Positions 15,934-24,661 of a DNA stretch of 64,000 nt are shown in pieces (the first letter of the stretch is position 1; every line of letters begins with the position of its first letter). Source of the DNA: Shewanella denitrificans OS217 (GTDB taxonomy: Bacteria; Pseudomonadota; Gammaproteobacteria; Enterobacterales; Shewanellaceae); assembly GCF_000013765.1 (NCBI RefSeq), contig NC_007954.1, forward strand, positions 3,038,001-3,102,000, given 5' to 3'. The notes beneath the pieces are model-generated. The model worked only from the letters and a program-made list of their open reading frames with translations, did not search any database and had not been told where the DNA came from. The translations under genes were made by a program, and so were the position numbers.

Positions 15934-17784
15934 TTACTCATTTGAGTTGTCGCTATCAAGCAGTTTGCCTTTGTCATCAAAAGGCCAATCCATGCCTAAC
16001 CAAGCCTTATAAAAAGCCTTTTGAGCAGCACTGGGCTTAGCAACGCCCACTAACATGGCATCCCCTTTAGCTTGCTCGGCTAAGGTAAGCGTCACTTGTT
16101 GTAACTGCTGCTGTTTAAACACGCTCAGTGTCATTGTATCGCCGGCGTTAAAATCTTCTAGGCGCTTATTAAAACCTTCACTGGTGACTTTTAAGCCGTT
16201 AATTGCGACGATTTCATCACCCGCAGTTAAGCCCGCTTGCCAAGCTGGCCCATCTTTACTCACATGGCCTAACGTCAAATCACCATGAACGCCAGTCAAA
16301 CTCATGCCGGCATCCACTGTGGTTTTGGCTTTCTTACCGTATTGCAATTTAAGACCGGCTTTATTCAACAGCCTATCAAAATCTAGGCTCATTGGGCTAT
16401 CGACGTTTTGTTGCCACCAGGCTTGATAATCTTTCCCCGTCAGTGAAGTTAAAATGCCTTTCACATCATTGACACCATAAGCCTTAGGTAGCTTGAAATC
16501 CGCATAAAGCGCGCGATGTACATCTCGATAACTGTGTTTAAGCCCGCTGTCTTCAAGCAAGGTAAAATCTAACGACAAGGAAGCAAAATAACCCTCAGAA
16601 TAGATGTTCACGCTATGATTCATGGCGTAATCACCGCCAGTACTGGTCCACTGTCCTAAGCTTGCCTCGGCGACCGACTGCATGGCTTTACCTGGCGTTT
16701 TAAGATTCGCATCTATGCGTTTAGCCAAGTCCTGTAAAAACTCTTTGGCTGTCATTATCCCTGCGCTTAACAAAAATTGATTCTGAAAATAACTGGTAGA
16801 GCCTTCTGCTATCCACAATAAGCTGGTCAGGTTTTCGGCTTGATAATCGTAAGGCACTAAACCTTGTGGACGATAGGCTTTAACGTTCCAAGTATGAATA
16901 AATTCATGGGACGCTGTGCTAATAAAACGCAGGTAGTCCTCTCTTTCGCGGAAGTTAAATCGAGGTAATTGAATGACGGTGGAATTTAGATGTTCAGTCG
17001 CGCCCTTTTCTCCACTCGTCGCGTGGATCATATACACGTATCGCTCAAAGGGGAAGCCACTCCAAATCCGCTTGGCTTGAGCACTGATTTTAGTCAGATC
17101 AGCAACAATTTTCTGGCTATCATAATTCCCCTCCCCCCAGAAAACAGCCTGATATTCACGGCCATCGGCGTTAAAATCGTAGGCCGTATTGATACCCGTT
17201 TCTATAGGGGAGTCCACTAATACATGGTAATTATCCGCTTTAAAGACATGCACTTGTTCTTGGTTAGTACTGCCTTTTTCCATGCCTGAATAGCTTTTCC
17301 AACCTGTTGGCACCTGCAAGCTCACAGACAAAGGCTCGGCCTGGCTGCTAGGGCTATACATAAAGACACCACTGGCATCTAAAAACGCATGGGTGGCATT
17401 AATGTCCCTGACCCTTAAGCCTAAATCATTAGCATACAGCTGATAACTTACCGTCACAGAAGTCGGCTTTTCTAACTCAACTTGCCACTCGCCGCTCCCT
17501 AATCGCTGCCATTTAAGTGATTTGCCTTGACTGTCTGTCGCGCTAAATTTGCGTATACCGTCAGCAAGGGGCAGCATTTGATACTTCCCGGTGCGCCACA
17601 TTGGCAGATTGACCTTAAGTGTGTTGCTCTTCGTCTGAGGGAATTGCACCTCTACGGTGGCGCCGTGGTGCTCTGGAGAGCGTAAATCAATCTTATAATG
17701 CACATCGGCGTTAACCGTGCCTAAAAAAGCACTCGCCGATAAGGCTAGATATAGGCAAGACTTTGCGAAAGTGGGTAATGTCAC
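15934..17784 (-). CDS. M61 family metallopeptidase with PDZ domain, exported
   Basis: 616 residues. A signal peptide comes first (VTLPTFAKSCLYLALSASAF, cut near TVNA). An N-terminal beta-rich domain follows, then the zinc peptidase core with HEFIH (His293, Glu294, His297) and a downstream glutamate in WIAEG (E327). A PDZ domain lies at about 520-590 (GPAWQAGLTAGDEIVAINGL). This is the glycyl aminopeptidase family (M61), acting in the periplasm. I use GTG at 17784, which has AGAGGA upstream and begins at the signal peptide; the longer frame to 17856 would bury it. A short divergent spacer separates it from the TPR gene. Confidence 0.9.
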   Translation of the reverse strand: MTLPTFAKSCLYLALSASAFLGTVNADVHYKIDLRSPEHHGATVEVQFPQTKSNTLKVNLPMWRTGKYQMLPLADGIRKFSATDSQGKSLKWQRLGSGEWQVELEKPTSVTVSYQLYANDLGLRVRDINATHAFLDASGVFMYSPSSQAEPLSVSLQVPTGWKSYSGMEKGSTNQEQVHVFKADNYHVLVDSPIETGINTAYDFNADGREYQAVFWGEGNYDSQKIVADLTKISAQAKRIWSGFPFERYVYMIHATSGEKGATEHLNSTVIQLPRFNFREREDYLRFISTASHEFIHTWNVKAYRPQGLVPYDYQAENLTSLLWIAEGSTSYFQNQFLLSAGIMTAKEFLQDLAKRIDANLKTPGKAMQSVAEASLGQWTSTGGDYAMNHSVNIYSEGYFASLSLDFTLLEDSGLKHSYRDVHRALYADFKLPKAYGVNDVKGILTSLTGKDYQAWWQQNVDSPMSLDFDRLLNKAGLKLQYGKKAKTTVDAGMSLTGVHGDLTLGHVSKDGPAWQAGLTAGDEIVAINGLKVTSEGFNKRLEDFNAGDTMTLSVFKQQQLQQVTLTLAEQAKGDAMLVGVAKPSAAQKAFYKAWLGMDWPFDDKGKLLDSDNSNE

Positions 17785-17877
17785 TCTAATTTCCTCTGGT
17801 AAATTTGCTTTCTTTTTTTGTGGCGAGTATAACAAGCTCCAGCTATTTTCTAACACCTAACTAACAAAAACTTACAA

Positions 17878-20088
17878 ATGACATTAAATCGACCCTTAGC
17901 AAATGCAATCTGTTTTATCATGCTGGCATTATTGGCCTTTTTACCTAGCCCTGCGTTTGCCTTAGTGCAGTATAATGAACAGCTTGAGGTGAACTTTAGA
18001 GAACAGCCACATCAACTGTATCTGGAACTCAATAAAACCACAGGATCGCCTTTGGTCTTTAATGGCCGCGCCGAATTTGAAGCCCTTGCTAAGGATCTTA
18101 GCTTTGAAGCGAATCAACTGCATCGCAGCATAGAAATTCTTGCCAGATTGAACCTGGAGTCAAGTGTAAAGAGTGACACTAAGTTTGACGATGTTAGTCT
18201 GTTAGTCACCCAGCTTGAATCCATTGCGACAACGCCGTTGGAAGAGTCTGTGGTGTTAATGCTCAAAGCAAGGCTTATCGCAAAGGAGAAACATGAATTT
18301 ACCCAAGCCGTTAATCTTTATAATCAGGCTTTAGCTAGAATTTCAGACGAGCAAGATATTGCCGCTATTTTGTTTAAATACACCCTACACGAACACCTTA
18401 GTCAGCTGCACTATATGTTACTTCAAGAAGTGCCTGCACTGTCGCACCTGAATCGGTACCGTGCAATTGCCTATCAACTAAGAAACGATTACTTCATTGC
18501 CCAAAGTGAATCCGCACTGGGGCTGTATTACAATAAAAAGAAAGAGTTAGCTAAGTCATTACAGCATTATAGCGAAGCATTTAGCATAGCAAACCGCCTC
18601 GATTACCCCGTCATTAAAGCCAGTTTACAATTCCAACTGGCACGCACATATCGTGATTTGGAACAATGGAGTGATGCGCTTAAGAATGCTCATGCGGCAG
18701 TAACCAGCTTCCAAAAATTAGATCAGCAACCTAAAGTATCAGAGGCATTAACGGTAATTGCCATGATTTATGGCGCGCAGGAAGAATGGCACAAAGCCAT
18801 AGATTATTACTTCAATGCTCAACAAGTGAATGACAAATTAGGCAACTCAATTGGAGAGGCGCTTAATTTTCACAATATAGGTGAAGCCTATAAACACCTA
18901 AATAACCCAGTAGCTGCCGAAAAATATATGCAGTTAGCCAATGATATATTTAGGCAAAAAAAGACGCTGCACTACTTGGTTTACAATGAATTGCTTTTTG
19001 CTCAATGGGCTGTCGAACAACAAGAATGGCAGAAGGCCGTACACCACGGCAATGAAGCACTCATCATAGCCAAAAACAAACAGCTTATTGATGAGCAAAT
19101 AGAAGCATTAGGCTACCTGGCTCAAGCCCACGGTGAATTGAATGATTTTCCTGAAACAATAAAAGCACTGAAGACCCTGTTAGCGCTTATTGAGGCCAAG
19201 CAGCCCGCATTGCAAGAGGATATGGCAAGCCTCAGTTTGACTGAACAGAAACTTAAGTTTGAACTCAATTTGTTACAGCTTAAAAATAGCCAATATATTC
19301 AACAAAAGCAGCAGAATCACCTGATTATTTTTGCACTTATCGCCATAATAACCTTGCTGCTACCCGCACTCTATTCTCTTTATAGATACAATCGCAATTT
19401 AAGACGCAAAGTGAAGCAACAACGGCAGAGTTTGTCCTTAGAGCCTGTGACTCAGCTAAAGGGCTATCAAGGGCTGATAAAACAGTTAACACAACATCAT
19501 AAAGGGCTAGATCAACACAGCCAGCCTCAAGTACAACAAACCTTAGTCTTAGCTCGCATCGACTCCTTAGCTAACTGTGAGTTGCTATTAGGTCAGTCTC
19601 AGGCAAACAGTATGTTACACGCTCATGTGGACTATTTTGAGTCACAGATGGCAACACAAGTCTTTGTTATCCATAGTGGTTTGCTTGGGTTTTATTTCGA
19701 GACTAATGTCAATATTGCTGACGTCGCTGAAAAACTAAAAAATTGCCTCACTGAACTTCACTTGAATCAACGTATTTACTTAGGTTTTAATAGCGCCTCT
19801 AATTTTGACAATACTGTTAACTTAGGCCATGTGAACTTACCCTTACACCCTAACCCAGATGTGCAAATTAGCCCTGAACTGGAATTCGAAACGGCACAAT
19901 TTGCGCTCGCCGCGGCACTGAGCATGGAAAAGAAAGACAGTTATCTAAGTTTACGGGCGTTAAATTTTGCCCCTGCGGCTATTTTCTTTAAACCCTTGTA
20001 TTTAAACCTTGCTCAGGCGATGCAAAGGGGGATGATACGGGCTGACAGTAATTATTCTATCAATGAAATAGATTGGCCTACAAACTAG
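17878..20088 (+). CDS. Exported TPR protein with transmembrane segment and degenerate GGDEF-like domain
   Basis: 736 residues. A signal sequence lies at 1-29, a long stretch of tetratricopeptide repeats at about 130-440 (LYNQALARI, LQHYSEAFSIA, AIDYYFNAQQV), and one membrane helix near 480-502 (HLIIFALIAIITLLLPALYS). The cytoplasmic part looks like a GGDEF fold: EPVTQLKGYQGLIKQL echoes the usual DPLTGLxNRR start. However, the GGDEF loop is replaced by HSGLLGFYFE, so it cannot make c-di-GMP. It is probably a receptor that responds to periplasmic protein contacts. The tail (about 640-736) is not recognised. Confidence 0.75.
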   Translation: MTLNRPLANAICFIMLALLAFLPSPAFALVQYNEQLEVNFREQPHQLYLELNKTTGSPLVFNGRAEFEALAKDLSFEANQLHRSIEILARLNLESSVKSDTKFDDVSLLVTQLESIATTPLEESVVLMLKARLIAKEKHEFTQAVNLYNQALARISDEQDIAAILFKYTLHEHLSQLHYMLLQEVPALSHLNRYRAIAYQLRNDYFIAQSESALGLYYNKKKELAKSLQHYSEAFSIANRLDYPVIKASLQFQLARTYRDLEQWSDALKNAHAAVTSFQKLDQQPKVSEALTVIAMIYGAQEEWHKAIDYYFNAQQVNDKLGNSIGEALNFHNIGEAYKHLNNPVAAEKYMQLANDIFRQKKTLHYLVYNELLFAQWAVEQQEWQKAVHHGNEALIIAKNKQLIDEQIEALGYLAQAHGELNDFPETIKALKTLLALIEAKQPALQEDMASLSLTEQKLKFELNLLQLKNSQYIQQKQQNHLIIFALIAIITLLLPALYSLYRYNRNLRRKVKQQRQSLSLEPVTQLKGYQGLIKQLTQHHKGLDQHSQPQVQQTLVLARIDSLANCELLLGQSQANSMLHAHVDYFESQMATQVFVIHSGLLGFYFETNVNIADVAEKLKNCLTELHLNQRIYLGFNSASNFDNTVNLGHVNLPLHPNPDVQISPELEFETAQFALAAALSMEKKDSYLSLRALNFAPAAIFFKPLYLNLAQAMQRGMIRADSNYSINEIDWPTN

Positions 20089-20294
20089 TCAGTGCCAAAG
20101 TTGAGACTGGACTGAGTGAGCAACCAAAGGCATTGCTGCAATAATGAACAAACGATAACCTTTTTAATGATGTTAGTAACATAGTTCACCATACTGGATT
20201 CTCAGTTCCGGTGAAATGTTATATTATACGCCTTTCATCTGATGCTGGACATTGGATTGTCTTAAGCCAGTGAGTTATGTAGGAAAGCGTTATA

Positions 20295-21851
20295 ATGCAA
20301 GATCTAAGTACGCCAATATCGCAAATTGCCCTGTTGAAGCAAAAGCTTCTTTCCACTAAATCTGCATTAGCTGAAATCACGGACGATAGAAACAGCAAAC
20401 TCAAAACCTTAGTACAATTTATCAATCACTTAAGCCTTGCTTGTAAAGGTCAGCACTTAGAGCTGGACAATAAACTCGCCAAGCTGCGCCATAACTTGAA
20501 TAATTTCGAGCAGATTGATGATGCCTTGCCTGAACTGATGGACATTGAGCGATTATTAAAGAACAGCTACAACCACACTAAACTCAAACTCGAAGATAGC
20601 CGTCAAGGCCTAATTAGAGTCATCAGACAAATTCAGCGTGTCAACTCTGCGCCAGACAAACTCAAAAAAGAGATTGGTTACGCCAAACAAGATTTAGACA
20701 AACCTTTTCACACCATTTGGGATTATATTCCAAAAGTTGAGCAGCTTATTGGGTTTTACGAGTCTATTTTAGCCCAAGATTTAAAAGGCGCCGATAATTA
20801 CCAAATTTTGCCGCAGCACATTCAGTTAGCAAAAGAGTTGGCACAAAAAATTTCCGAGATTGAATTTAGGAAAGAGCAAAGAGATCAAGTCTTAGTCCTC
20901 AAGGAAGTGCTGCTCAGTGACATAAGCCTTAGCAGCTTACTTGAGTCTTACCAAACGGTGTTATGCCTGTTACTGGATAATATCGCCAGAGAAAAAACCG
21001 CCTCTGAAGATTTTTTATATGCCCTCAACGATGCACTGTCTATCGTAAGGGATGTGGTAAACAACAGCCATAATCACAATCAACGCAGTCAACAAATAAA
21101 AGCTCAGCTTAATCAGGAAATCAACCTTAGGGTCGACAATGCCGACGGTATTCTGATTGAAACCTCAGATCTCACCGAGCTTAAAACTCAGTTAACCATA
21201 CAGCTCAGTTCACTGCGGGATGCGTTAACCCGAAAAGAATCTTTAGAGGAACGCGAACAGGCGGTATTGCGTAAATCCATCGAGGCCATGCGCAAAGAAT
21301 TGGCTAATATCACTAATGAAGCCAACAGCTATAAAGAACAACTTTTTGAACATCAGAAGCTTAACTTGCTCGACCCCTTGACTCAGCTGGCCAACCGCGC
21401 CGCACTCGAAGACAAAATGGAGCAAGAATACCGCCATCATAAACGCTTTAATACCCCATTGTGGATTGCGGTTATTGACATAGATCATTTTAAATCAATC
21501 AATGATAACTTCGGCCACAGCACTGGGGATAAAACCTTACAAGTCATCGCCATGGCACTGAAAAACTCCCTACGTGAGAGTGAGTTTGTTGCCCGCTACG
21601 GCGGTGAAGAATTTGTGCTCTTGTTACCCGATGTCACTGAACTGCACATATCTCAATTATTGAACCGAGTACGGGAGAAAATAAAAAATATTCCGTTTAA
21701 GTTTAAAAATCAGAGAATTACAGTTACATTGTCTATAGGGGCTGCGCAAGTGCTAGAAAATGAACTCTGCACTGAGACGTTCGAGCGTGCCGATGCTGCC
21801 CTTTACAAGGCCAAAAACAATGGTCGAGACAGAGTTGTGATAGAGGTCTAG
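20295..21851 (+). CDS. Diguanylate cyclase with N-terminal coiled-coil region
   Basis: 518 residues, soluble. The first 350 or so are helical and charged, with coiled-coil character (LKTQLTIQLSSLRDALTRKE), and hold no sensor domain I know. The GGDEF domain begins at DPLTQLANRAALEDKM and has IDIDHFKSINDNFGH and the active loop ARYGGEEFVLLLPD, so it should convert two GTP to c-di-GMP. The inhibitory site RxxD five residues before the loop reads RESE, so product feedback is probably weak. The start at ATG 20295 has AGGAAAG upstream. It follows the TPR gene by about 200 bases, probably with its own promoter. Confidence 0.9.
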   Translation: MQDLSTPISQIALLKQKLLSTKSALAEITDDRNSKLKTLVQFINHLSLACKGQHLELDNKLAKLRHNLNNFEQIDDALPELMDIERLLKNSYNHTKLKLEDSRQGLIRVIRQIQRVNSAPDKLKKEIGYAKQDLDKPFHTIWDYIPKVEQLIGFYESILAQDLKGADNYQILPQHIQLAKELAQKISEIEFRKEQRDQVLVLKEVLLSDISLSSLLESYQTVLCLLLDNIAREKTASEDFLYALNDALSIVRDVVNNSHNHNQRSQQIKAQLNQEINLRVDNADGILIETSDLTELKTQLTIQLSSLRDALTRKESLEEREQAVLRKSIEAMRKELANITNEANSYKEQLFEHQKLNLLDPLTQLANRAALEDKMEQEYRHHKRFNTPLWIAVIDIDHFKSINDNFGHSTGDKTLQVIAMALKNSLRESEFVARYGGEEFVLLLPDVTELHISQLLNRVREKIKNIPFKFKNQRITVTLSIGAAQVLENELCTETFERADAALYKAKNNGRDRVVIEV

Positions 21852-21910
21852 TCATATCCAAGTGTGGCTGCTGGCTATATTGTAATTCTGTATACGCTAA
21901 GGAGTTGCCT

Positions 21911-23266
21911 ATGATAGTAAGAATCAGCCCGCGTGGAAGTTTAGATCAACTGTCTCAATTGGAAGTAGACCGCCTTAAGCAAGGCGCTAAGAGCGATCTC
22001 TATCAGCTCTATCGCAGCTGTTCTCTGGCCGTGTTAGCATCAGGCCTTAAAAGCGATAACGCCGAAGACTTATTCACTCAATACGATACCTTTAACATCA
22101 ACGTATTGCAGCGTGAGCGCGGCGTAAAAATTGAGCTTATAAATCCCCCAGAACAAGCTTTTGTCGATGGGCAAATCATCGCTGGCATTCAAGAACACTT
22201 ATTCGCCGTGTTGCGCGATATTATTTATATCAGTAACAAGTACGAAAACCTTAAACACATCAATCTCACCAACGCCAGCCACATCACTAACGTGGTTTTC
22301 GATATTTTGCGCAATGCTCGCGCGATTTCACCGATGAAAGATCCCAATGTCATCGTCTGCTGGGGCGGGCATAGTATCAACGAAATTGAATACCAATACA
22401 CTCGGGAAGTGGGTTACCAATTGGGCCTTAGGGATTTAGACATTTGTACTGGCTGTGGCCCTGGCGCTATGGAAGGCCCGATGAAAGGCGCCGCTATTGG
22501 CCATGCTAAGCAAAGGGTCAAAAATGCACGCTACATAGGCCTGACTGAGCCCAGTATTATTGCCGCCGAGCCACCCAATCAAATTGTCAATGAGTTAGTG
22601 ATTTTACCCGATATCGAAAAACGTTTAGAGGCCTTTGTGCGCCTAGGTCACGGCATCATTATATTCCCAGGCGGCGCCGGTACTGCTGAAGAGCTCTTGT
22701 ATTTATTAGGTATTTTACTCAATCAAGCCAACAGCGAAATCCCTTTCCCCTTGGTGCTCACAGGTCCCGCCCAAAGCGCCGACTACTTTGACGAAATTGA
22801 TGCCTTTGTTGGCGCCACTTTAGGGGAAGAAGCTCAGAGTAAATACCAGATCATAGTGGATGACCCCATAAAGGTCGCACAAATTATGAAGCAAGGCATG
22901 GAGCAAGTGAAAACCTATCGCAAATCTTGCGGTGATGCTTATCAATACCAATGGTCGTTAAAAATTGAGCCCGAGTTTCAACTGCCCTTTGAACCCACCC
23001 ACGAAGTGATGGCCGATTTAAGTTTGTATTTTCAGCAGAACAAGGCTGAACTTGCCGCCAATTTGCGTAAAGCGTTTTCGGGGATTGTGGCAGGCAATGT
23101 AAAAGGTGAAACCATCAAACTCATCAAACAAGCTGGTCCCTTTCAAATAAAAGGCGATCCCCACTTGATGGAAATGATGGACAAGCTGCTCAGTGCTTTC
23201 GTCAAACAGCAGCGAATGAAACTGCCTGGTAGCGACTATGTGCCTTGCTATCAGATCATTAAATAG
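21911..23266 (+). CDS. ppnN: Pyrimidine/purine nucleotide 5'-monophosphate nucleosidase PpnN (YgdH)
   Basis: 451 residues, the length of E. coli PpnN. The N-terminus MIVRISPRGSLDQLSQLEVD, the NPPEQAFVDGQI stretch and the LOG-type nucleotide-binding motif PGGAGTAEELLYLLG (near 258) identify it. The enzyme splits nucleoside monophosphates into base and ribose-5-phosphate, and in E. coli it is stimulated by (p)ppGpp. The start is ATG 21911 with AAGGAG seven bases upstream. xni follows, as in the E. coli ygdH region, and the two may be co-transcribed. Confidence 0.93.
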   Translation: MIVRISPRGSLDQLSQLEVDRLKQGAKSDLYQLYRSCSLAVLASGLKSDNAEDLFTQYDTFNINVLQRERGVKIELINPPEQAFVDGQIIAGIQEHLFAVLRDIIYISNKYENLKHINLTNASHITNVVFDILRNARAISPMKDPNVIVCWGGHSINEIEYQYTREVGYQLGLRDLDICTGCGPGAMEGPMKGAAIGHAKQRVKNARYIGLTEPSIIAAEPPNQIVNELVILPDIEKRLEAFVRLGHGIIIFPGGAGTAEELLYLLGILLNQANSEIPFPLVLTGPAQSADYFDEIDAFVGATLGEEAQSKYQIIVDDPIKVAQIMKQGMEQVKTYRKSCGDAYQYQWSLKIEPEFQLPFEPTHEVMADLSLYFQQNKAELAANLRKAFSGIVAGNVKGETIKLIKQAGPFQIKGDPHLMEMMDKLLSAFVKQQRMKLPGSDYVPCYQIIK

Positions 23267-23325
23267 TGAAATAACAGCCGTTGGGTCATTTCAATCACTC
23301 ATTCACTCATTAGTTAAACTAGAAC

Positions 23326-24084
23326 ATGAATACACTACTCATCATAGATGGACTCAACTTAGTGCGCCGCATACATGCGGCGCAGCCTGACGAGAATGAC
23401 ATCAATAATGTCCAACAAATGACATTGCTCGCCTGCACTAAAATGCTCAAGACTCATCAGCCTTCTCACGTCATAGTGGTCTGGGATGGCGATGAAGAGT
23501 CTTGGCGGAAAAAGCTCTATAGCGACTACAAAAAAGGGCGAAAGCCTATGCCTGAAGCATTAAAAATAGCCCTAGTGGGTATACGTAACACACTCAGTGA
23601 GGCGGGCATACATTCCCTTGAAGCCGAGTCAGAAGCCGATGATGTTATTGCCACCTTGGCCACTAAAATGGTCGAAAATAGCGGCGCTGCTATTATCGTT
23701 TCAACAGACAAGGGCTTTAGTCAGCTAGTGAAAAAGAATATTCAAATTTGGGATCATTTTAAGCAGCTTTTTTTAGACATTAGCGCCCATGAGAAAAAGC
23801 TCGCCGTGGAGCAATATCAATTCTTAGACTTTATTGCGCTCGCTGGAGACAGTGGTAATAAAATCCCTGGGATAGCTGGCATAGGGCCCAAATCAGCAGC
23901 TGATTTACTCAATAAGTTCAGAACCTTAGCTAATATTTATAACTCATTAGATAATTTAGGTGCCAAGCAAGCCCAGAAACTTGCCGAGGGACGCGAAATG
24001 GCCAGAATTAGCTACAAGCTGGGGCAACTGCAATGCCATATGCCATTAGAAATTAATTTGAAACAATTTAGAGTTAAAAAATAG
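23326..24084 (+). CDS. xni: Flap endonuclease Xni (ExoIX, YgdG)
   Basis: 252 residues. It resembles the 5'-nuclease domain of DNA polymerase I: LLIIDGLNLVRRIHA at the start, SDYKKGRKPMP, ESEADDVIATLA, STDKGFSQLV and the helix-hairpin-helix KIPGIAGIGPKSAADLL. Like other Xni proteins it lacks some of the acidic metal ligands of the full family. It binds 5' flaps and helps process Okazaki fragments or repair intermediates. It follows ppnN by 59 bases. Confidence 0.92.
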   Translation: MNTLLIIDGLNLVRRIHAAQPDENDINNVQQMTLLACTKMLKTHQPSHVIVVWDGDEESWRKKLYSDYKKGRKPMPEALKIALVGIRNTLSEAGIHSLEAESEADDVIATLATKMVENSGAAIIVSTDKGFSQLVKKNIQIWDHFKQLFLDISAHEKKLAVEQYQFLDFIALAGDSGNKIPGIAGIGPKSAADLLNKFRTLANIYNSLDNLGAKQAQKLAEGREMARISYKLGQLQCHMPLEINLKQFRVKK

Positions 24085-24137
24085 TAACATTTTCGTTAAA
24101 CTATCCCTATTGCCAAGAACAGGAATGGCCCTGAAAC

Positions 24138-24566
24138 ATGAAAAAGAAAAACAAACCCTCCTTACTAACCTTAGTCTTATTAGGAGGCTTCTCAGCCTAT
24201 TTAGTCTTTGTTGCTGTGATGTTCAGCAGCTACGATCCTTTGCCCGGTGAAAAAGATTGGGATGACAGGCAAGCCTTTAATTTACAACAGCTCAGCCATA
24301 TCAAGTTAGGCCAAAGCTTAGATGAGATAGTCACCCTGATGGGGGAAGCCGATTTTGTGGAAGCGAAAACGGTGACAGGCACGGCGCTACAGATAATGTA
24401 TTACCGCACTCACCACATCAAAGGCGATGGCATCACCACCAAAGATGAATGCACTCCCCTGTTGTTTGACAATGAGAAGCTCATCGCTTGGGGGCCTGAT
24501 ACCTATCAGCAGTACCTCAATGCGAACATTAGCCTAGCAACGGCCAATATTGTCTCTGAACAGTAA
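24138..24566 (+). CDS. DUF3192 family protein, membrane-anchored
   Basis: 142 residues. A basic start (MKKKNKPSL) leads into one hydrophobic helix (LLTLVLLGGFSAYLVFVAVM), an uncleaved anchor or signal. The rest matches the DUF3192 pattern: WDDRQAFNLQQLSHIKLGQS, a small SmpA-like repeat (IVTLMGEADF) and YYRTHHIKGDGITTKDECTPL. The family is common in Shewanella and Vibrio; its function is unknown. SmpA/BamE-like folds suggest an envelope location. It follows xni closely and is the last gene before a terminator. Confidence 0.82.
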   Translation: MKKKNKPSLLTLVLLGGFSAYLVFVAVMFSSYDPLPGEKDWDDRQAFNLQQLSHIKLGQSLDEIVTLMGEADFVEAKTVTGTALQIMYYRTHHIKGDGITTKDECTPLLFDNEKLIAWGPDTYQQYLNANISLATANIVSEQ

Positions 24567-24580
24567 ATATTCATCCCCCA

Positions 24581-24620
24581 AAAAAAAGCCCATTAACCTT
24601 TAATGTTAATGGGCTTTTTT
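24581..24620. terminator. Bidirectional terminator between the DUF3192 gene and the S9 peptidase gene
   Basis: AAAGCCCATTAAC pairs with GTTAATGGGCTTT. T-runs occur on both strands, so it can end both converging genes. Confidence 0.93.
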
Positions 24621-24661
24621 GTCTCTACTTCACTTCATCACTTGCGACGTTTAACGGCCAA

